Notes under the pieces: model-generated
Database searches by the model: none
What the model was told of the DNA's origin: nothing
Seen by the model: only the letters and a program-made list of their open reading frames with translations
Made by a program: the position numbers and the translations under genes
DNA from: Burkholderia sp. USMB20
Lineage (GTDB): Bacteria > Pseudomonadota > Gammaproteobacteria > Burkholderiales > Burkholderiaceae
Assembly: GCF_000949135.2 (NCBI RefSeq)
Contig: NZ_JTAN02000012.1
Span: 558,001-622,000, forward strand
Reading direction: 5' to 3'
DNA: 64,000 nt
Part shown: in pieces, positions 10,432 through 19,053 of the stretch
Numbering within the stretch: position 1 is the first letter of the stretch
How the letters are laid out: every line of letters begins with the position of its first letter

Positions 10432-11469
10432 ATGATCGCGACTCGAATCCTGCGCCGGCCGCGCGTCCTGATCGTCGGCTGCGGCGACGTCGGCCTGCGC
10501 TGCGTCGCGCAATGGCGCGATGCGCGCCGCACCCTGCGCATCGTCGCGCTGACGAGCCATCCGGGCCGCCGCGACGAACTGCGCGCGGCAGGCGCGACGC
10601 CGCTCGTCGGCGACCTCGATCGCCGGGCGACGCTCGGACGTATCGCGGGCCTCGCCCGCACGATCCTGCATCTCGCGCCGCCGCAATCCGACGGCCGCGA
10701 CGATCGCCGCACCCGTGCGCTGATCGCCGCATTGTCCGTGCCTGCGCGGCGGCCGTCCGCACCGGCGGTGTCGTCGGTCGGCCGGCTGCGCACGCTGCGC
10801 GCCGCGACCCGACAGGCCGGCGTGCCGGTGCGGGAAGCGCGTATTGTACCCGACGCCCTTCGCGCGCCGACGCTCGTCTACGCCAGCACGACGGGCGTCT
10901 ACGGCGACTGCGGCGGCGCCCGAATCGACGAAACGCAGCCGCTGCGCCCCGCGAATCCGCGCGCGTTCCGGCGCGTCTCGGCCGAGCGTCAGCTGCGGGC
11001 GGCGACGGTGCGCGGCGTGCTGTCCGCGCGCATCGTGCGCATTCCCGGCATCTACGCGGCGAACCGGCTGCCGCTCGCGCGGCTCGAGCGCGGCACGCCG
11101 GCACTCGACGCGGCCGACGACGTCTACACGAACCACATCCACGCCGACGATCTCGCGGCGATCCTGCGTCGCGCGGCCGTGCGCGGCAAGCCGGCCCGCG
11201 CCGTGCACGCGTCGGACGACAGCGAACTGCGGATGGGAGAATATTTCGACCGGGTCGCGCAGGTGTTCGGCCTGCCGCCGCCGCCGCGGATCAGCCGCGC
11301 GGACGCCGAGCAGCAACTCGAGCCGGCGCTCCTGTCGTTCATGCGCGAGTCGCGGCGCCTGTCCAATGCGCGGCTCAAGGCCGAATTGTGCGTGACGTTG
11401 CGCTATCCGACCGTAGACGAATTCCTTCAAACGCTCGCGCCGCGCGGCGCGTCAGGTCAGCGCCGGTAA
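10432..11469 (+). CDS. Extended SDR / NAD-dependent epimerase-like protein (YeeZ-like)
   Basis: A 345-residue Rossmann protein. The N-terminal dinucleotide motif VLIVGCGDVGLR lies at residues 12-23. The mid-region VYASTTGVYGDCGG resembles the active-site strand of extended SDRs, and TNHIHADDLAAIL is the usual substrate-side motif. The substrate is unknown. The ATG at 10432 is preferred because the frame upstream is not homologous. Residues 96-135 are proline/arginine-rich and look less conserved. The 3' end overlaps the convergent small membrane protein gene by 18 bases. Confidence 0.78.
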   Translation: MIATRILRRPRVLIVGCGDVGLRCVAQWRDARRTLRIVALTSHPGRRDELRAAGATPLVGDLDRRATLGRIAGLARTILHLAPPQSDGRDDRRTRALIAALSVPARRPSAPAVSSVGRLRTLRAATRQAGVPVREARIVPDALRAPTLVYASTTGVYGDCGGARIDETQPLRPANPRAFRRVSAERQLRAATVRGVLSARIVRIPGIYAANRLPLARLERGTPALDAADDVYTNHIHADDLAAILRRAAVRGKPARAVHASDDSELRMGEYFDRVAQVFGLPPPPRISRADAEQQLEPALLSFMRESRRLSNARLKAELCVTLRYPTVDEFLQTLAPRGASGQRR

Positions 11470-11640
11470 CGCCTCGATCAGCAGGAAGCACAACAGCGCG
11501 CCGATCAGCGCGCCGATCAGGTTCGGATGGTATTTGTGCTTCATGTGCATCATGGCCAGCAGCGCGCCGATCACGATGGCGCCCACGACCGCGAACGCGA
11601 TCGTCACGTACGACAGTTCGAAAGAATGGTTGAAGTTCAT
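11452..11640 (-). CDS. Small two-helix inner-membrane protein
   Basis: A 62-residue protein with two hydrophobic helices (about residues 12-31 and 41-60) joined by a short polar turn HMKHKYHPN. No enzymatic motif is visible. It has an ATG start and a ggggag-type ribosome site (gggagacatc before ATG). It lies convergent to the SDR gene and 105 bases before the next minus-strand gene. The function is unknown to me. Confidence 0.7.
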   Translation of the reverse strand: MNFNHSFELSYVTIAFAVVGAIVIGALLAMMHMKHKYHPNLIGALIGALLCFLLIEALPALT

Positions 11641-11745
11641 GATGTCTCCCCTGCATTGCTGCTCGTACAGCTTGTGATTTCAGTATAGCGGGGGATGGGG
11701 CGGCCGCGACGCGGCCCGACATCGAACGATCGTGCGGATTTTCCC

Positions 11746-12462
11746 TTACAGGGTTTTGACGGGATTGCGCAGGGCTGAAAGGTCGTCTTCCCCGAGCCAG
11801 CGCCACGCGCCCGGCGCCAGGTCGTCCGGCAGCGTGAACCCGCCGATGCTTTCGCGGTGCAGTGCCTCGACGCGATTGCTGGCGGCCGCGACCATGCGTT
11901 TCACCTGATGATATTTGCCTTCGAGGACGGTCAGCGCGAGCGCGTGCGTGTCGCGCGCGTCGGCGGCGACCGCCGCGATCGGCTTCGGCTCGCCGTGGAG
12001 CTGCACGCCGGCGCGCAGCGCGTCCAGCTGGGCGTCGTCGAGCGGGTGGCGCACGGTGGCGACGTAGGTTTTCGGCACCTTGCGCTTCGGCGACGTGTAC
12101 GCGTGCACGAACTGTCCGTCGTCGGACAGCAGCAGCAGGCCCGTCGTGTCCTGGTCGAGGCGGCCGACGCATTGCACGCCGCGTGCGACGAGCGGCGCGG
12201 GCAGCAGGCTGAACACGCTCGCGTGGTGTTGCGGCTCGCGCGAACACTCGTAGCCTGCCGGCTTGTTGAGCGCGAGATACGCGCGGGCGTGGAACGGCCA
12301 CGCGGTGTCGTCGACCGTGAACACGAGGCCGTCGGTGTCGAACGACGCGTCGGGGTCGGTCGCGCTCGCGCCCGCGACGGTGACGCGGCCCGTTTCGATC
12401 AGGCCGCGACACTGGCGGCGCGAGCCGAAGCCCTGCGTGTAGAGAATGCTTTCGAGATCCAT
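11746..12462 (-). CDS. rsuA: RsuA-family 16S rRNA pseudouridine synthase
   Basis: A 238-residue RluB/RsuA-type pseudouridine synthase, probably acting on 16S rRNA U516. The S4-like RNA-binding start (DLESILYTQGFGSRRQCRGLI) is followed by ALNKPAGYECSR and the catalytic motif GRLDQDTTGLLLLSDDG, which holds the active-site aspartate. GKYHQVKRMVAAASNRVEALHR is the conserved C-terminal block. It is a single gene. The C-terminal cysteine of some relatives is absent. Confidence 0.9.
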   Translation of the reverse strand: MDLESILYTQGFGSRRQCRGLIETGRVTVAGASATDPDASFDTDGLVFTVDDTAWPFHARAYLALNKPAGYECSREPQHHASVFSLLPAPLVARGVQCVGRLDQDTTGLLLLSDDGQFVHAYTSPKRKVPKTYVATVRHPLDDAQLDALRAGVQLHGEPKPIAAVAADARDTHALALTVLEGKYHQVKRMVAAASNRVEALHRESIGGFTLPDDLAPGAWRWLGEDDLSALRNPVKTL

Positions 12463-12673
12463 AGCGCGCGCATTCTATCAAGCCACGCGCCGGCACCGGC
12501 ATGAACCCGCCCGCGCTGGTAAGCTGCCGGAGCGCCGCGCCGCACGTTTGTTCTTCACGGAAAGTGGACGTCGCATGCAAGGAGCGTACGGCTTCAGCGT
12601 GAAGTCGCGCCACGACGGCGGCAGGCTCGTACCCGGGCTGCCACCGTCTCCATTCCGACACGGAGTTCGCCGC

Positions 12674-13174
12674 ATGAATCCGACGACGCTCGATGCACTC
12701 GCCGATTTCCCCCGTCAGCTCGAAGCCCATTTCGCCGCCGTGCCGGACGGCTACGCGCGCTGGACCCCCGACGACTGGAGCGGGATCCCGAGCGAGCATT
12801 TCTCGCCGCTCGGGCAGCTCTGCCACGTGCGCGACATCGAAATCGACGGCTACCACGTGCGGCTGCGGCGGATGCTCGACGAAGATCACCCGCTGCTCGT
12901 GTCGGTCGACGGCGATGCGCTCGCGCTCGAGCGCCGCTACGACGCCGCGTACGCGTCCGACGTGCTCGCGGCGATTCGCGACGCGCGGCGCGAGACGCTC
13001 GACCTCGTGTCGCGCCTCACGCCCGGGCAGTTTGCGCGCACCGGCGAGTTCGAAGGCTACGGCGCGCTGACCGTGCGCGGTCTCGTCCATTACCTGTGCA
13101 GCCACGACCAGCAGCATCTGGCCGGCATGCAGTGGCTGCTCGGCAAGATCGACGCGGCGCTGTACGCGCGCTGA
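12674..13174 (+). CDS. DinB-like metal-binding four-helix protein
   Basis: A 166-residue protein of the DinB/YfiT type. Histidines in GQLCHVRDIEIDGYH (about residues 51-65) and in HYLCSHDQQHLAGM (about 138-151) form the spaced His set expected for the metal site. DinB-fold proteins are often thiol transferases, but the substrate here is unknown. I start at the ATG at 12674; longer frames upstream lack homologous character. Confidence 0.75.
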   Translation: MNPTTLDALADFPRQLEAHFAAVPDGYARWTPDDWSGIPSEHFSPLGQLCHVRDIEIDGYHVRLRRMLDEDHPLLVSVDGDALALERRYDAAYASDVLAAIRDARRETLDLVSRLTPGQFARTGEFEGYGALTVRGLVHYLCSHDQQHLAGMQWLLGKIDAALYAR

Positions 13175-13264
13175 ACCGCACGGCCCGGCGGCCGTGCATC
13201 GTGTCGCGTCGAGCGGATTTCGTCGCGTTCGTCGGTGGGGCAGCCCACCGTTCCGGATGCCTGA

Positions 13265-13294
13265 CTGGATCGTTTTTCTGGATAATTCATCCAG
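13265..13294. promoter_or_regulatory. CTGGAT operator-like repeats before the SDR gene
   Basis: CTGGAT occurs at 13265 and 13278 (13 bp apart) and inverted (ATCCAG) at 13289, forming a perfect 6-5-6 palindrome at 13278-13294. The spacer region contains GATAAT, a near-consensus -10 hexamer. A regulator bound here would cover the promoter of the SDR gene at 13367. The LysR gene 14329-15258 is a plausible partner. Confidence 0.45.
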
Positions 13295-13366
13295 CCGTGC
13301 CCGGCTGACCGGCACGTCGCGCGTGCCTACACTCCTAGCTTCATTCAACGCAAACAGGAGTCAACC

Positions 13367-14140
13367 GTGGCTACTCATACGCTCGCAGACAAGGTCGTCC
13401 TGATCGCAGGCGGCGCCAAGAATCTCGGCGGGCTGATCGCCCGGGACCTGGCCGGCCACGGCGCGAAAGCGGTGGCGATTCACTACAACAGCGCGGCATC
13501 GCAGGCGCAGGCCGAAGAGACGGCCGCTGCCGTGCGCGCGGCCGGCGCGGAAGCCGCGACGTTCCAGGCAGACCTGACGACGGCCGCCGCGGTCGAGAAG
13601 CTGTTCGGTGACGCGAAGCAGCGCTTCGGCAAGATCGACATCGCGATCAATACCGTCGGCAAGGTGCTGAAGAAGCCGTTCACCGAAATCACCGAGGCCG
13701 AGTACGACGAAATGTTCGCGGTGAACAGCAAGTCGGCGTTCTTCTTCATCAAGGAAGCGGGGCGGCACCTCGAGGATCACGGCAAGCTCGTCACGCTCGT
13801 GACGTCGCTGCTCGGCGCGTTCACGCCGTTCTATGCGGCGTACGAAGGATCGAAGGCGCCGGTCGAGCACTTCACGCGCGCGGCGTCGAAGGAGTACGGC
13901 GCGCGCGGCATCTCGGTGACGGCGGTCGGGCCCGGCCCGATGGATACGCCGTTCTTCTACCCGGCCGAAGGCGCCGATGCGGTCGCGTATCACAAGACGG
14001 CCGCCGCGCTGTCGCCGTTCAGCAAGACGGGCCTCACCGACATCGAGGACGTCGTGCCGTTCATCCGTCATCTCGTGACCGACGGCTGGTGGATCACCGG
14101 GCAGACGATCCTGATCAACGGCGGCTATACGACCAAGTAA
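13367..14140 (+). CDS. Short-chain dehydrogenase/reductase
   Basis: A 257-residue classical SDR. The cofactor loop is IAGGAKNLGG (about residues 13-22, a variant of TGxxxGxG), and the NAG-type strand is INTVGKV. The catalytic tyrosine and lysine lie in YEGSK with an upstream serine in TSLLGAF, and the C-terminus ends in GQTILINGGYTTK. The start is GTG at 13367, chosen for the strong aggag 6 bases upstream. The substrate is unknown. A LysR gene follows in the same direction after 188 bases. Confidence 0.9.
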   Translation: MATHTLADKVVLIAGGAKNLGGLIARDLAGHGAKAVAIHYNSAASQAQAEETAAAVRAAGAEAATFQADLTTAAAVEKLFGDAKQRFGKIDIAINTVGKVLKKPFTEITEAEYDEMFAVNSKSAFFFIKEAGRHLEDHGKLVTLVTSLLGAFTPFYAAYEGSKAPVEHFTRAASKEYGARGISVTAVGPGPMDTPFFYPAEGADAVAYHKTAAALSPFSKTGLTDIEDVVPFIRHLVTDGWWITGQTILINGGYTTK

Positions 14141-14328
14141 TCGACCCGGTAACGGGCCGTGCCGGGGGCGTCGTGTGCGCGGCGACCCGCAATGGACCGT
14201 TTGCATGGACAATGGACGGGCGCGCGGACACAACGCCGCGCGCCCGTTTCATCTGTGCCGCCGGAAGCGGCCGCGACGCGCGGCGCTTGCCGGCCGCGGT
14301 CGTCCGAACCCACGTTCTCCGCCTGCCG

Positions 14329-15258
14329 ATGGACAAGCTGGATCAGGTCAGGATCTTCCTTCAGGTTGCCGAGATGGGCAGCTTCATCAAGGCCGCCCAC
14401 GCACTCGACGTGCCGCGCGCGACCGTGTCGGCCGCCGTCCAGCAGCTCGAGACCGCGCTCGGCACGCGCCTGTTGCACCGTACGACTCGGCAGGTCCAGC
14501 TGACTGCCGACGGCGCGCTGCTGCTGGAGCGTGGCCGGCGCCTGCTCGCGGAAGCCGACGAGCTCGACCGGCTGTTCCGGCGTCGCGATCGCGACGTGAT
14601 CGGGCGGCTGAACGTCGATGCGCCGAGCCGGATCGCGCGCCGCGTGATCGCCCCCGCGCTGCCGTCGCTGTTTCGCCGCTACCCGAAGCTGCAACTGTCG
14701 CTCGGCTCGACCGACCGCTCGATCGATCTCGTGCAGGAGGGTGTCGACTGCGCGATCCGGGTCGGGCGGCTCGCGGACAGCAGCCTCGTCGTGCGGCCGC
14801 TGGGGCAGTTCGCGCTGATCAACTGCGCGAGCCCCGACTACCTGCGCGAATGCGGCGTGCCCGAGCATCCCGATGCGCTTGCGCACGGGCACTGGGCGAT
14901 CGGCTATGCGTCGCCGACGACCGGCCGCGAGCTCGGCTGGGAATACTGCGCGGACGGTGGACGGCATACGCTGACGCTGCCGAGCCGCGTGATCGTCAAC
15001 AACGCTGAAACCTATATCGCGAGCTGCATCGCCGGCATGGGGCTGATCCAGATTCCGCGCTTCGACGTCGTGCATCTGCTCGACAGCGGGGCGCTGGTCG
15101 AGGTGATGCCCGGCCATCGGGCCGCGCCGATGGACGTGTCGGCCGTATATCCGCATCGGCGGCATCGGTCGAGGCGGCTCAACGCGTTCGTCGAGTGGTT
15201 CGGCGAGCTGATGGCGGATGCATTGAACGACGCGGGCGCGGCCGGCAGCGGCGACTGA
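14329..15258 (+). CDS. LysR-family transcriptional regulator (CrgA/DsdC-like effector domain)
   Basis: A 309-residue LysR regulator. The winged helix-turn-helix occupies residues 1-60, with MGSFIKAAHALDVPRATVSAAVQQLE as recognition core. The periplasmic-binding-like effector domain fills the rest and includes GVDCAIRVGRLADSSLVVRPLG, typical of the CrgA-like branch. The ATG at 14329 was chosen because the HTH starts right there. It probably controls the SDR gene upstream, but it lies in the same direction, not divergent. Confidence 0.88.
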   Translation: MDKLDQVRIFLQVAEMGSFIKAAHALDVPRATVSAAVQQLETALGTRLLHRTTRQVQLTADGALLLERGRRLLAEADELDRLFRRRDRDVIGRLNVDAPSRIARRVIAPALPSLFRRYPKLQLSLGSTDRSIDLVQEGVDCAIRVGRLADSSLVVRPLGQFALINCASPDYLRECGVPEHPDALAHGHWAIGYASPTTGRELGWEYCADGGRHTLTLPSRVIVNNAETYIASCIAGMGLIQIPRFDVVHLLDSGALVEVMPGHRAAPMDVSAVYPHRRHRSRRLNAFVEWFGELMADALNDAGAAGSGD

Positions 15259-15383
15259 AAGCGGCGTCGTGGCCGCAACTGCGGGCCGCCCGCCATTCGC
15301 CGGCCGGTGACGCCAATCGATCGGCGTCGGTGCGACGCGGCATGCGCGGTACGTCCGGCACGTGCGGCCATCGCGTCGCGCCC

Positions 15384-16307
15384 TCAGGCGGCGAACTGCC
15401 GCGTGCGCCCGGTCGCCCGCACCGCGTCGATCAGCGCGGCGCAGGCGCCGTCGGGCTTCGACGCGAACGCGTAAAAGCGCGCGGCCGGCAACGCCGGCAG
15501 GCCGTCATTCGCCCCGCATGCGCGCAGGCCGTCGCGCAGCTGGCTGCGCGCGAGCGCCGTGACCGCGAAGCCGGCCAGCGCGGCCGATATGCAGCCGGCC
15601 ATGCTGGCGCTTTCGAACAGCACGCGAAACGGCCGCAGCGCGGCGGCGAGCGAGGACACCGCGGCTTCCCGGTACACGCACGGCTCCGGGAACAGCGCGA
15701 GCGGCACATCGCCTTCGGCGTCGATTGCCATATCCGACGCGAACGCCCATACCAGTGGTTCTTCCCACAGCAGTTCGCCCGGCGCGTCGACCTGCCTGCA
15801 TTGCTTGCCGAACACGACGTCGAGCCGGCCCAGCGTCTGCTCGCGCAGCAGCGCCGCGGTGATCCCGACCTTCAGTTCGATCGATGTGCGCGGATGACTG
15901 TCGCGAAACGTGCGCAGCACCTGCGGCAACCATGCGCCCGCGAAATCCTCCGACGCGCCGACCCGCAGCCGGCCATGCGCCGGCGCGCCGCGCAGCCTCG
16001 CGCGCACTTCGCGCTCCAGGTCGACGATGTTGCGCGCGTACGCGTACAGCGTGTCGCCGGCCGGCGTGAGCGCGATGCGGCGCGTCGTGCGCGCGAGCAG
16101 CACCGTGCCGGCCGCCTGCTCGAGCCGCTTGATGTGGCCGCTGACCGCGGACGGCGTCAGCGCGAGGCGCTCCGCGGCCGGCGCGAAGCCGCGGCTGTCG
16201 ACGACTTCGAGGAAGGTACGCAACAGCGCGATGTCGAGCGCGGTCGACGCGGGATCGGTCAGCGGTTCCATCGGTTGATTCACCACGATATTTGAAGAAT
16301 GAGTCAT
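15384..16307 (-). CDS. LysR-family transcriptional regulator
   Basis: A 307-residue LysR regulator. Its HTH (about residues 16-75) contains DSRGFAPAAERLALTPSAVSGHIKRLEQ, followed by an effector-binding domain. The ATG at 16307 gives an N-terminal tail of about 15 residues before the HTH; a start at MEPLTDP is also possible. It is divergent from the alpha/beta hydrolase gene at 16377 with only 69 bases between them, which makes that gene its likely target. Confidence 0.87.
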   Translation of the reverse strand: MTHSSNIVVNQPMEPLTDPASTALDIALLRTFLEVVDSRGFAPAAERLALTPSAVSGHIKRLEQAAGTVLLARTTRRIALTPAGDTLYAYARNIVDLEREVRARLRGAPAHGRLRVGASEDFAGAWLPQVLRTFRDSHPRTSIELKVGITAALLREQTLGRLDVVFGKQCRQVDAPGELLWEEPLVWAFASDMAIDAEGDVPLALFPEPCVYREAAVSSLAAALRPFRVLFESASMAGCISAALAGFAVTALARSQLRDGLRACGANDGLPALPAARFYAFASKPDGACAALIDAVRATGRTRQFAA

Positions 16308-16326
16308 GATACGCCGCGAATCGTGA
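16304..16326. promoter_or_regulatory. Imperfect dyad in the LysR/hydrolase divergent promoter
   Basis: TCATGAT and ATCGTGA, 9 bases apart, form a 7-bp inverted repeat with one mismatch. It sits at the start of the LysR gene, where autoregulatory binding is usual. It is not an exact T-N11-A box. Confidence 0.3.
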
Positions 16327-16376
16327 TGAGAGACGGGCCTACCATCGGGCATTCAGGCTGACCAACCGGAGTGCAC

Positions 16377-17267
16377 ATGACCGCTTACCGCTATGCGACG
16401 ACCGCGTCGCTCGAACTCGCCTATCTCGAATGGAACCCGCGCGGCGAACGCGTGGCCGTGCTGCTGCACGGCTGGCCGGACAGCCCGGTCGGCTGGGAGG
16501 CCGTGGCTCGAACGCTGGCCGCACGCGGCTACCGCGTGCTCGCGCCCGCGCTGCGCGGTTTCGCGCCGACCCGCTTTCGCGATCCCGCGACGCCGCGCAG
16601 CGGCCGGCTCGCGGCGCTTGGCCGCGACTTGCTCGAATTCATCGACGCGCTCGGCATCGAGCGGCCCGTGCTGGTCGGGCACGACTGGGGTGCGCGCGCG
16701 GTTGCGAACGCGTGCGGGTTGCGCGACGGCGCGGCCTCGCATCTGGTGATGCTGTCGGTGGGATACGGCACGAACGACCCGGCCCAGGCGTTGTCGCTGC
16801 CGCAGGCGCGCAACTACTGGTACCACTGGTTCCTGGCGACGCCGCGCGGCGAGCAGGCGCTGCGCGACGATCGCCGGGCGTTTGCGCGCCTGATGTGGGA
16901 TACGTGGTCGCCGGCCGGCTGGTACGACGCACGCGACTTCGACGCGGCCGCGACTGCCTTCGACGGCCCGGACTGGATCGACGTGGTGCTGCACTCGTAC
17001 CGTTATCGCTGGGGGTTCGTCGACGGCGGCGCCGCATACGCGGAAGACGAGGCACAGCTGACGCCCGCACCGGTGCTGTCGGTGCCGACGCTCGTGCTGC
17101 ACGGCGGCGCGGATTCCTGCAACGGGCCCGAGACTTCGGCCGGGCGCGAGCGGTTCTTCACCGGCCGCTACGAGCGCGCCGTGCTGGACGGTGTCGGGCA
17201 CTTTCCGCAGCGTGAGGCGCCGGGAGCGGTTGCGGACGCGATCGCGCGGTTCTGCGAGCAACGCTGA
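16377..17267 (+). CDS. Alpha/beta-fold hydrolase (epoxide hydrolase/haloalkane dehalogenase-like)
   Basis: A 296-residue alpha/beta hydrolase. The oxyanion motif HGWPDSPVGW lies at about residues 28-37. The nucleophile elbow GHDWGA (about 101-106) carries an aspartate, as in epoxide hydrolases and haloalkane dehalogenases, rather than a serine. The late histidine is in DGVGHFPQREAP. The substrate is unknown. ATG 16377 is preferred over GTG 16371 because of spacing from the ccggag site. It is divergent from a LysR gene. Confidence 0.87.
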   Translation: MTAYRYATTASLELAYLEWNPRGERVAVLLHGWPDSPVGWEAVARTLAARGYRVLAPALRGFAPTRFRDPATPRSGRLAALGRDLLEFIDALGIERPVLVGHDWGARAVANACGLRDGAASHLVMLSVGYGTNDPAQALSLPQARNYWYHWFLATPRGEQALRDDRRAFARLMWDTWSPAGWYDARDFDAAATAFDGPDWIDVVLHSYRYRWGFVDGGAAYAEDEAQLTPAPVLSVPTLVLHGGADSCNGPETSAGRERFFTGRYERAVLDGVGHFPQREAPGAVADAIARFCEQR

Positions 17268-17306
17268 ACGCGCGGCCGCACCTCGGTGCGCGGTCGATCG
17301 AACCGG

Positions 17307-17477
17307 TCACTCGGTGCGGTGCGGAATGTTGTCCGGGAACGGGTAGGGCGCGTGCGGCCCCGGCCAGTCGGGCACGGGCGGCTCGCGCAGCAGGTCGCAT
17401 CCGCCCAGCAGGATCGACAACAGCGCGGCAAGCACGCGGCGGCGGATCGGGCTCGAAAAGAAGACGCGCGTGGACAT
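17307..17477 (-). CDS. Small putative lipoprotein
   Basis: A 56-residue protein with a basic start, a hydrophobic stretch and the lipobox LLGGC at residues 25-29, followed by a proline-rich tail (PPVPDWPGPHAPYPFPDN). It would be lipidated by Lgt and anchored in the envelope. It has an ATG start with ggagg nearby. It lies between the tRNA-Leu terminator and the hydrolase gene. The function is unknown. Confidence 0.65.
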   Translation of the reverse strand: MSTRVFFSSPIRRRVLAALLSILLGGCDLLREPPVPDWPGPHAPYPFPDNIPHRTE

Positions 17478-17572
17478 GAGCGGCCTCCGTGCTTGCGTGT
17501 CCTGATGCTTGGACCGCCGGGGAAGGACGTGCGTTGCGGTGTGCGTGGCGCGCGCAACAAACAAAAAACCAA

Positions 17573-17607
17573 CAAAAAACCCGCGAAGCGGCGAGCTTGC
17601 GCGGGTT
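17573..17607 (-). terminator. Intrinsic terminator of the tRNA-Leu transcript
   Basis: On the minus strand the 8-bp stem aacccgcg/cgcgggtt is followed by a T run. It lies 34 bases beyond the 3' end of the tRNA. Confidence 0.85.
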
Positions 17608-17640
17608 TCGACAGTGCAGCGCATTGACGCTGCGAAAGAC

Positions 17641-17725
17641 TGGTGCCCAGGGCCGGAATCGAACCGGCACGCCTTGCGGCGGGGGATTTTGAGTCCCCTG
17701 CGTCTACCAATTTCACCACCTGGGC
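17641..17725 (-). tRNA. tRNA-Leu, anticodon CAA
   Basis: An 85-base tRNA with the CCA end encoded. The acceptor stem GCCCAGG/CCTGGGC is perfect. The anticodon loop CTCAAAA sits on a GGGGA/TCCCC stem, giving anticodon CAA for UUG codons. The extended variable arm typical of class II leucine tRNAs is present, as is the T loop GGTTCGAATCC. It is followed by its own terminator. Confidence 0.97.
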
Positions 17726-17831
17726 TTTTGATCCTGGCCGCGCATGCGATTCGTACGGATTGTGCGCGGCGAAAGGCGGATTATGGCGGAAAACGGGGCA
17801 CCGGGCAAGCTGTCCGGCGACCGCCCGTGCG

Positions 17832-18989
17832 TTACTGGCTCAGATAGACGAATCGGCCCTGCTTCACGATCCCCATCACGCTCGCGCGCTGATCGAGCCC
17901 CACGTGATCCTTGTCGCTGGTGTTGACGACGCCGTTCGGCACGACGAGTTCGTGCGCGCGTTCGAGTTCGCGCCGCAGCGCCGCGCGGAAGCCCGGCGTG
18001 CCGGGCTGCGCGGCCTTGAGCGCGTGGCCGACCGCGTCGGCGAGGCGCGGATACACGCCCGCCGCGTCGCCCGCGAACTGCGTGACCGTGCCGGCGCCGT
18101 ATTTCGCTTCATACGCGTCGACGAACGCGAGTGCGGCCTTGCGGGCCGGATGGTCGGCAGGCAGCGTGCGCGCGACGACCACCGGCTGGGTCGGGAACAG
18201 CGTCCCGTCGACGTCCTTGCCGCCGAGCTTGATGAACTCCGGCGTGGCGATCCCGTGCGTCTGGTAGATCGCGCCCTTGTAGCCGCGCTCGATCAGCGTG
18301 CGTTGCGGCAGCACGGCCGGCGTGCCCGAGCCGGCGATCAGGATCGCGTCGGGCTTCGCGGCGATCAGCTTCAGCGCCTGGCCGGTGACGCTCGCGTCGG
18401 TGCGGTTGAAGCGTTCCGTCGCGATCACGCGGATCTTGCGGACTTCCGCGAAGCGTGTGAATTCGTTCAGCCAGCTGTCGCCATAGCTGTCCGCGAAGCC
18501 GATGAAGCCGACCGTCTTCACGCCGTGGTTGGCCATGTAGCGCGTCATCACGTCGGCCATCGCGCTGTCGCTCTGCGCCATCTTGAATGCCCAGGTCCGC
18601 GCGCCTTCCTGCGGCTCGACGATCGCGCCGGAGCCGACCAGCGTGATCATCGGCGTCTGGGCGGCGGCCACCGCGTCGAGCGCCGCGAGCGCGGCCGGCG
18701 TGATGTTCGGCCCGACCACGACGTCGACGCGATCCTCGTCGACCAGCTTGCGGATGTTGCGCACGGCCGCGCCCGGGTCGGACGCGTCGTCGAGCACCGT
18801 CACCTGCACCGGCTGCCCGGCGATCGTCTTCGGCCACATCAGGATCGCGTTCTTGCTGGTGATGCCGATCGCGGCGGCCGGGCCGGTCGACGACAGGTCG
18901 ACGCCGACCTTCAGGTCGGCATGCGCGGCCGCGCAGGCGAGCACGAGGGCGGCGCCGGCGGCGCGGCGCAACAGGGCGGGAAGCGTCAT
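17832..18989 (-). CDS. Periplasmic amino-acid-type ABC substrate-binding protein
   Basis: A 385-residue protein of the LivK/branched-chain binding family (periplasmic-binding fold type I). A signal peptide covers about residues 1-24 (LLRRAAGAALVLACAAAHA). The mature part begins DLKVGVDLSSTGPAAAIG and contains the conserved DDASDPGAAVRNIRKLV. No permease or ATPase genes adjoin it, so it is an orphan component. I use ATG 18989, which gives a proper signal peptide. It could donate substrate to an ABC system elsewhere, but its ligand cannot be predicted. Confidence 0.88.
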   Translation of the reverse strand: MTLPALLRRAAGAALVLACAAAHADLKVGVDLSSTGPAAAIGITSKNAILMWPKTIAGQPVQVTVLDDASDPGAAVRNIRKLVDEDRVDVVVGPNITPAALAALDAVAAAQTPMITLVGSGAIVEPQEGARTWAFKMAQSDSAMADVMTRYMANHGVKTVGFIGFADSYGDSWLNEFTRFAEVRKIRVIATERFNRTDASVTGQALKLIAAKPDAILIAGSGTPAVLPQRTLIERGYKGAIYQTHGIATPEFIKLGGKDVDGTLFPTQPVVVARTLPADHPARKAALAFVDAYEAKYGAGTVTQFAGDAAGVYPRLADAVGHALKAAQPGTPGFRAALRRELERAHELVVPNGVVNTSDKDHVGLDQRASVMGIVKQGRFVYLSQ

Positions 18990-19011
18990 GCGGAAATCTC
19001 CGTCGGGCAAT

Positions 19012-19036
19012 AAAAAGGGGCGCGATTTGCGCCCCT
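19012..19036 (-). terminator. Intrinsic terminator after cysB
   Basis: On the minus strand the 8-bp stem aggggcgc/gcgcccct runs into a T-rich tail. It sits 18 bases after the cysB stop and insulates the binding-protein gene downstream. Confidence 0.9.
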
Positions 19037-19053
19037 GTCGTTATACCTGTCTG

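Noticed and set aside
10326-10793. N-terminal extension of the 2Fe-2S reductase
   Set aside because: The extension is not homologous to anything in the family, and ATG 10325 starts the ferredoxin domain exactly.
17832-18989. The intact binding protein for livHMGF
   Set aside because: It is of the right family but lies 11 kb away beside cysB with its own context, so a functional link to LivHMGF cannot be claimed from the sequence.
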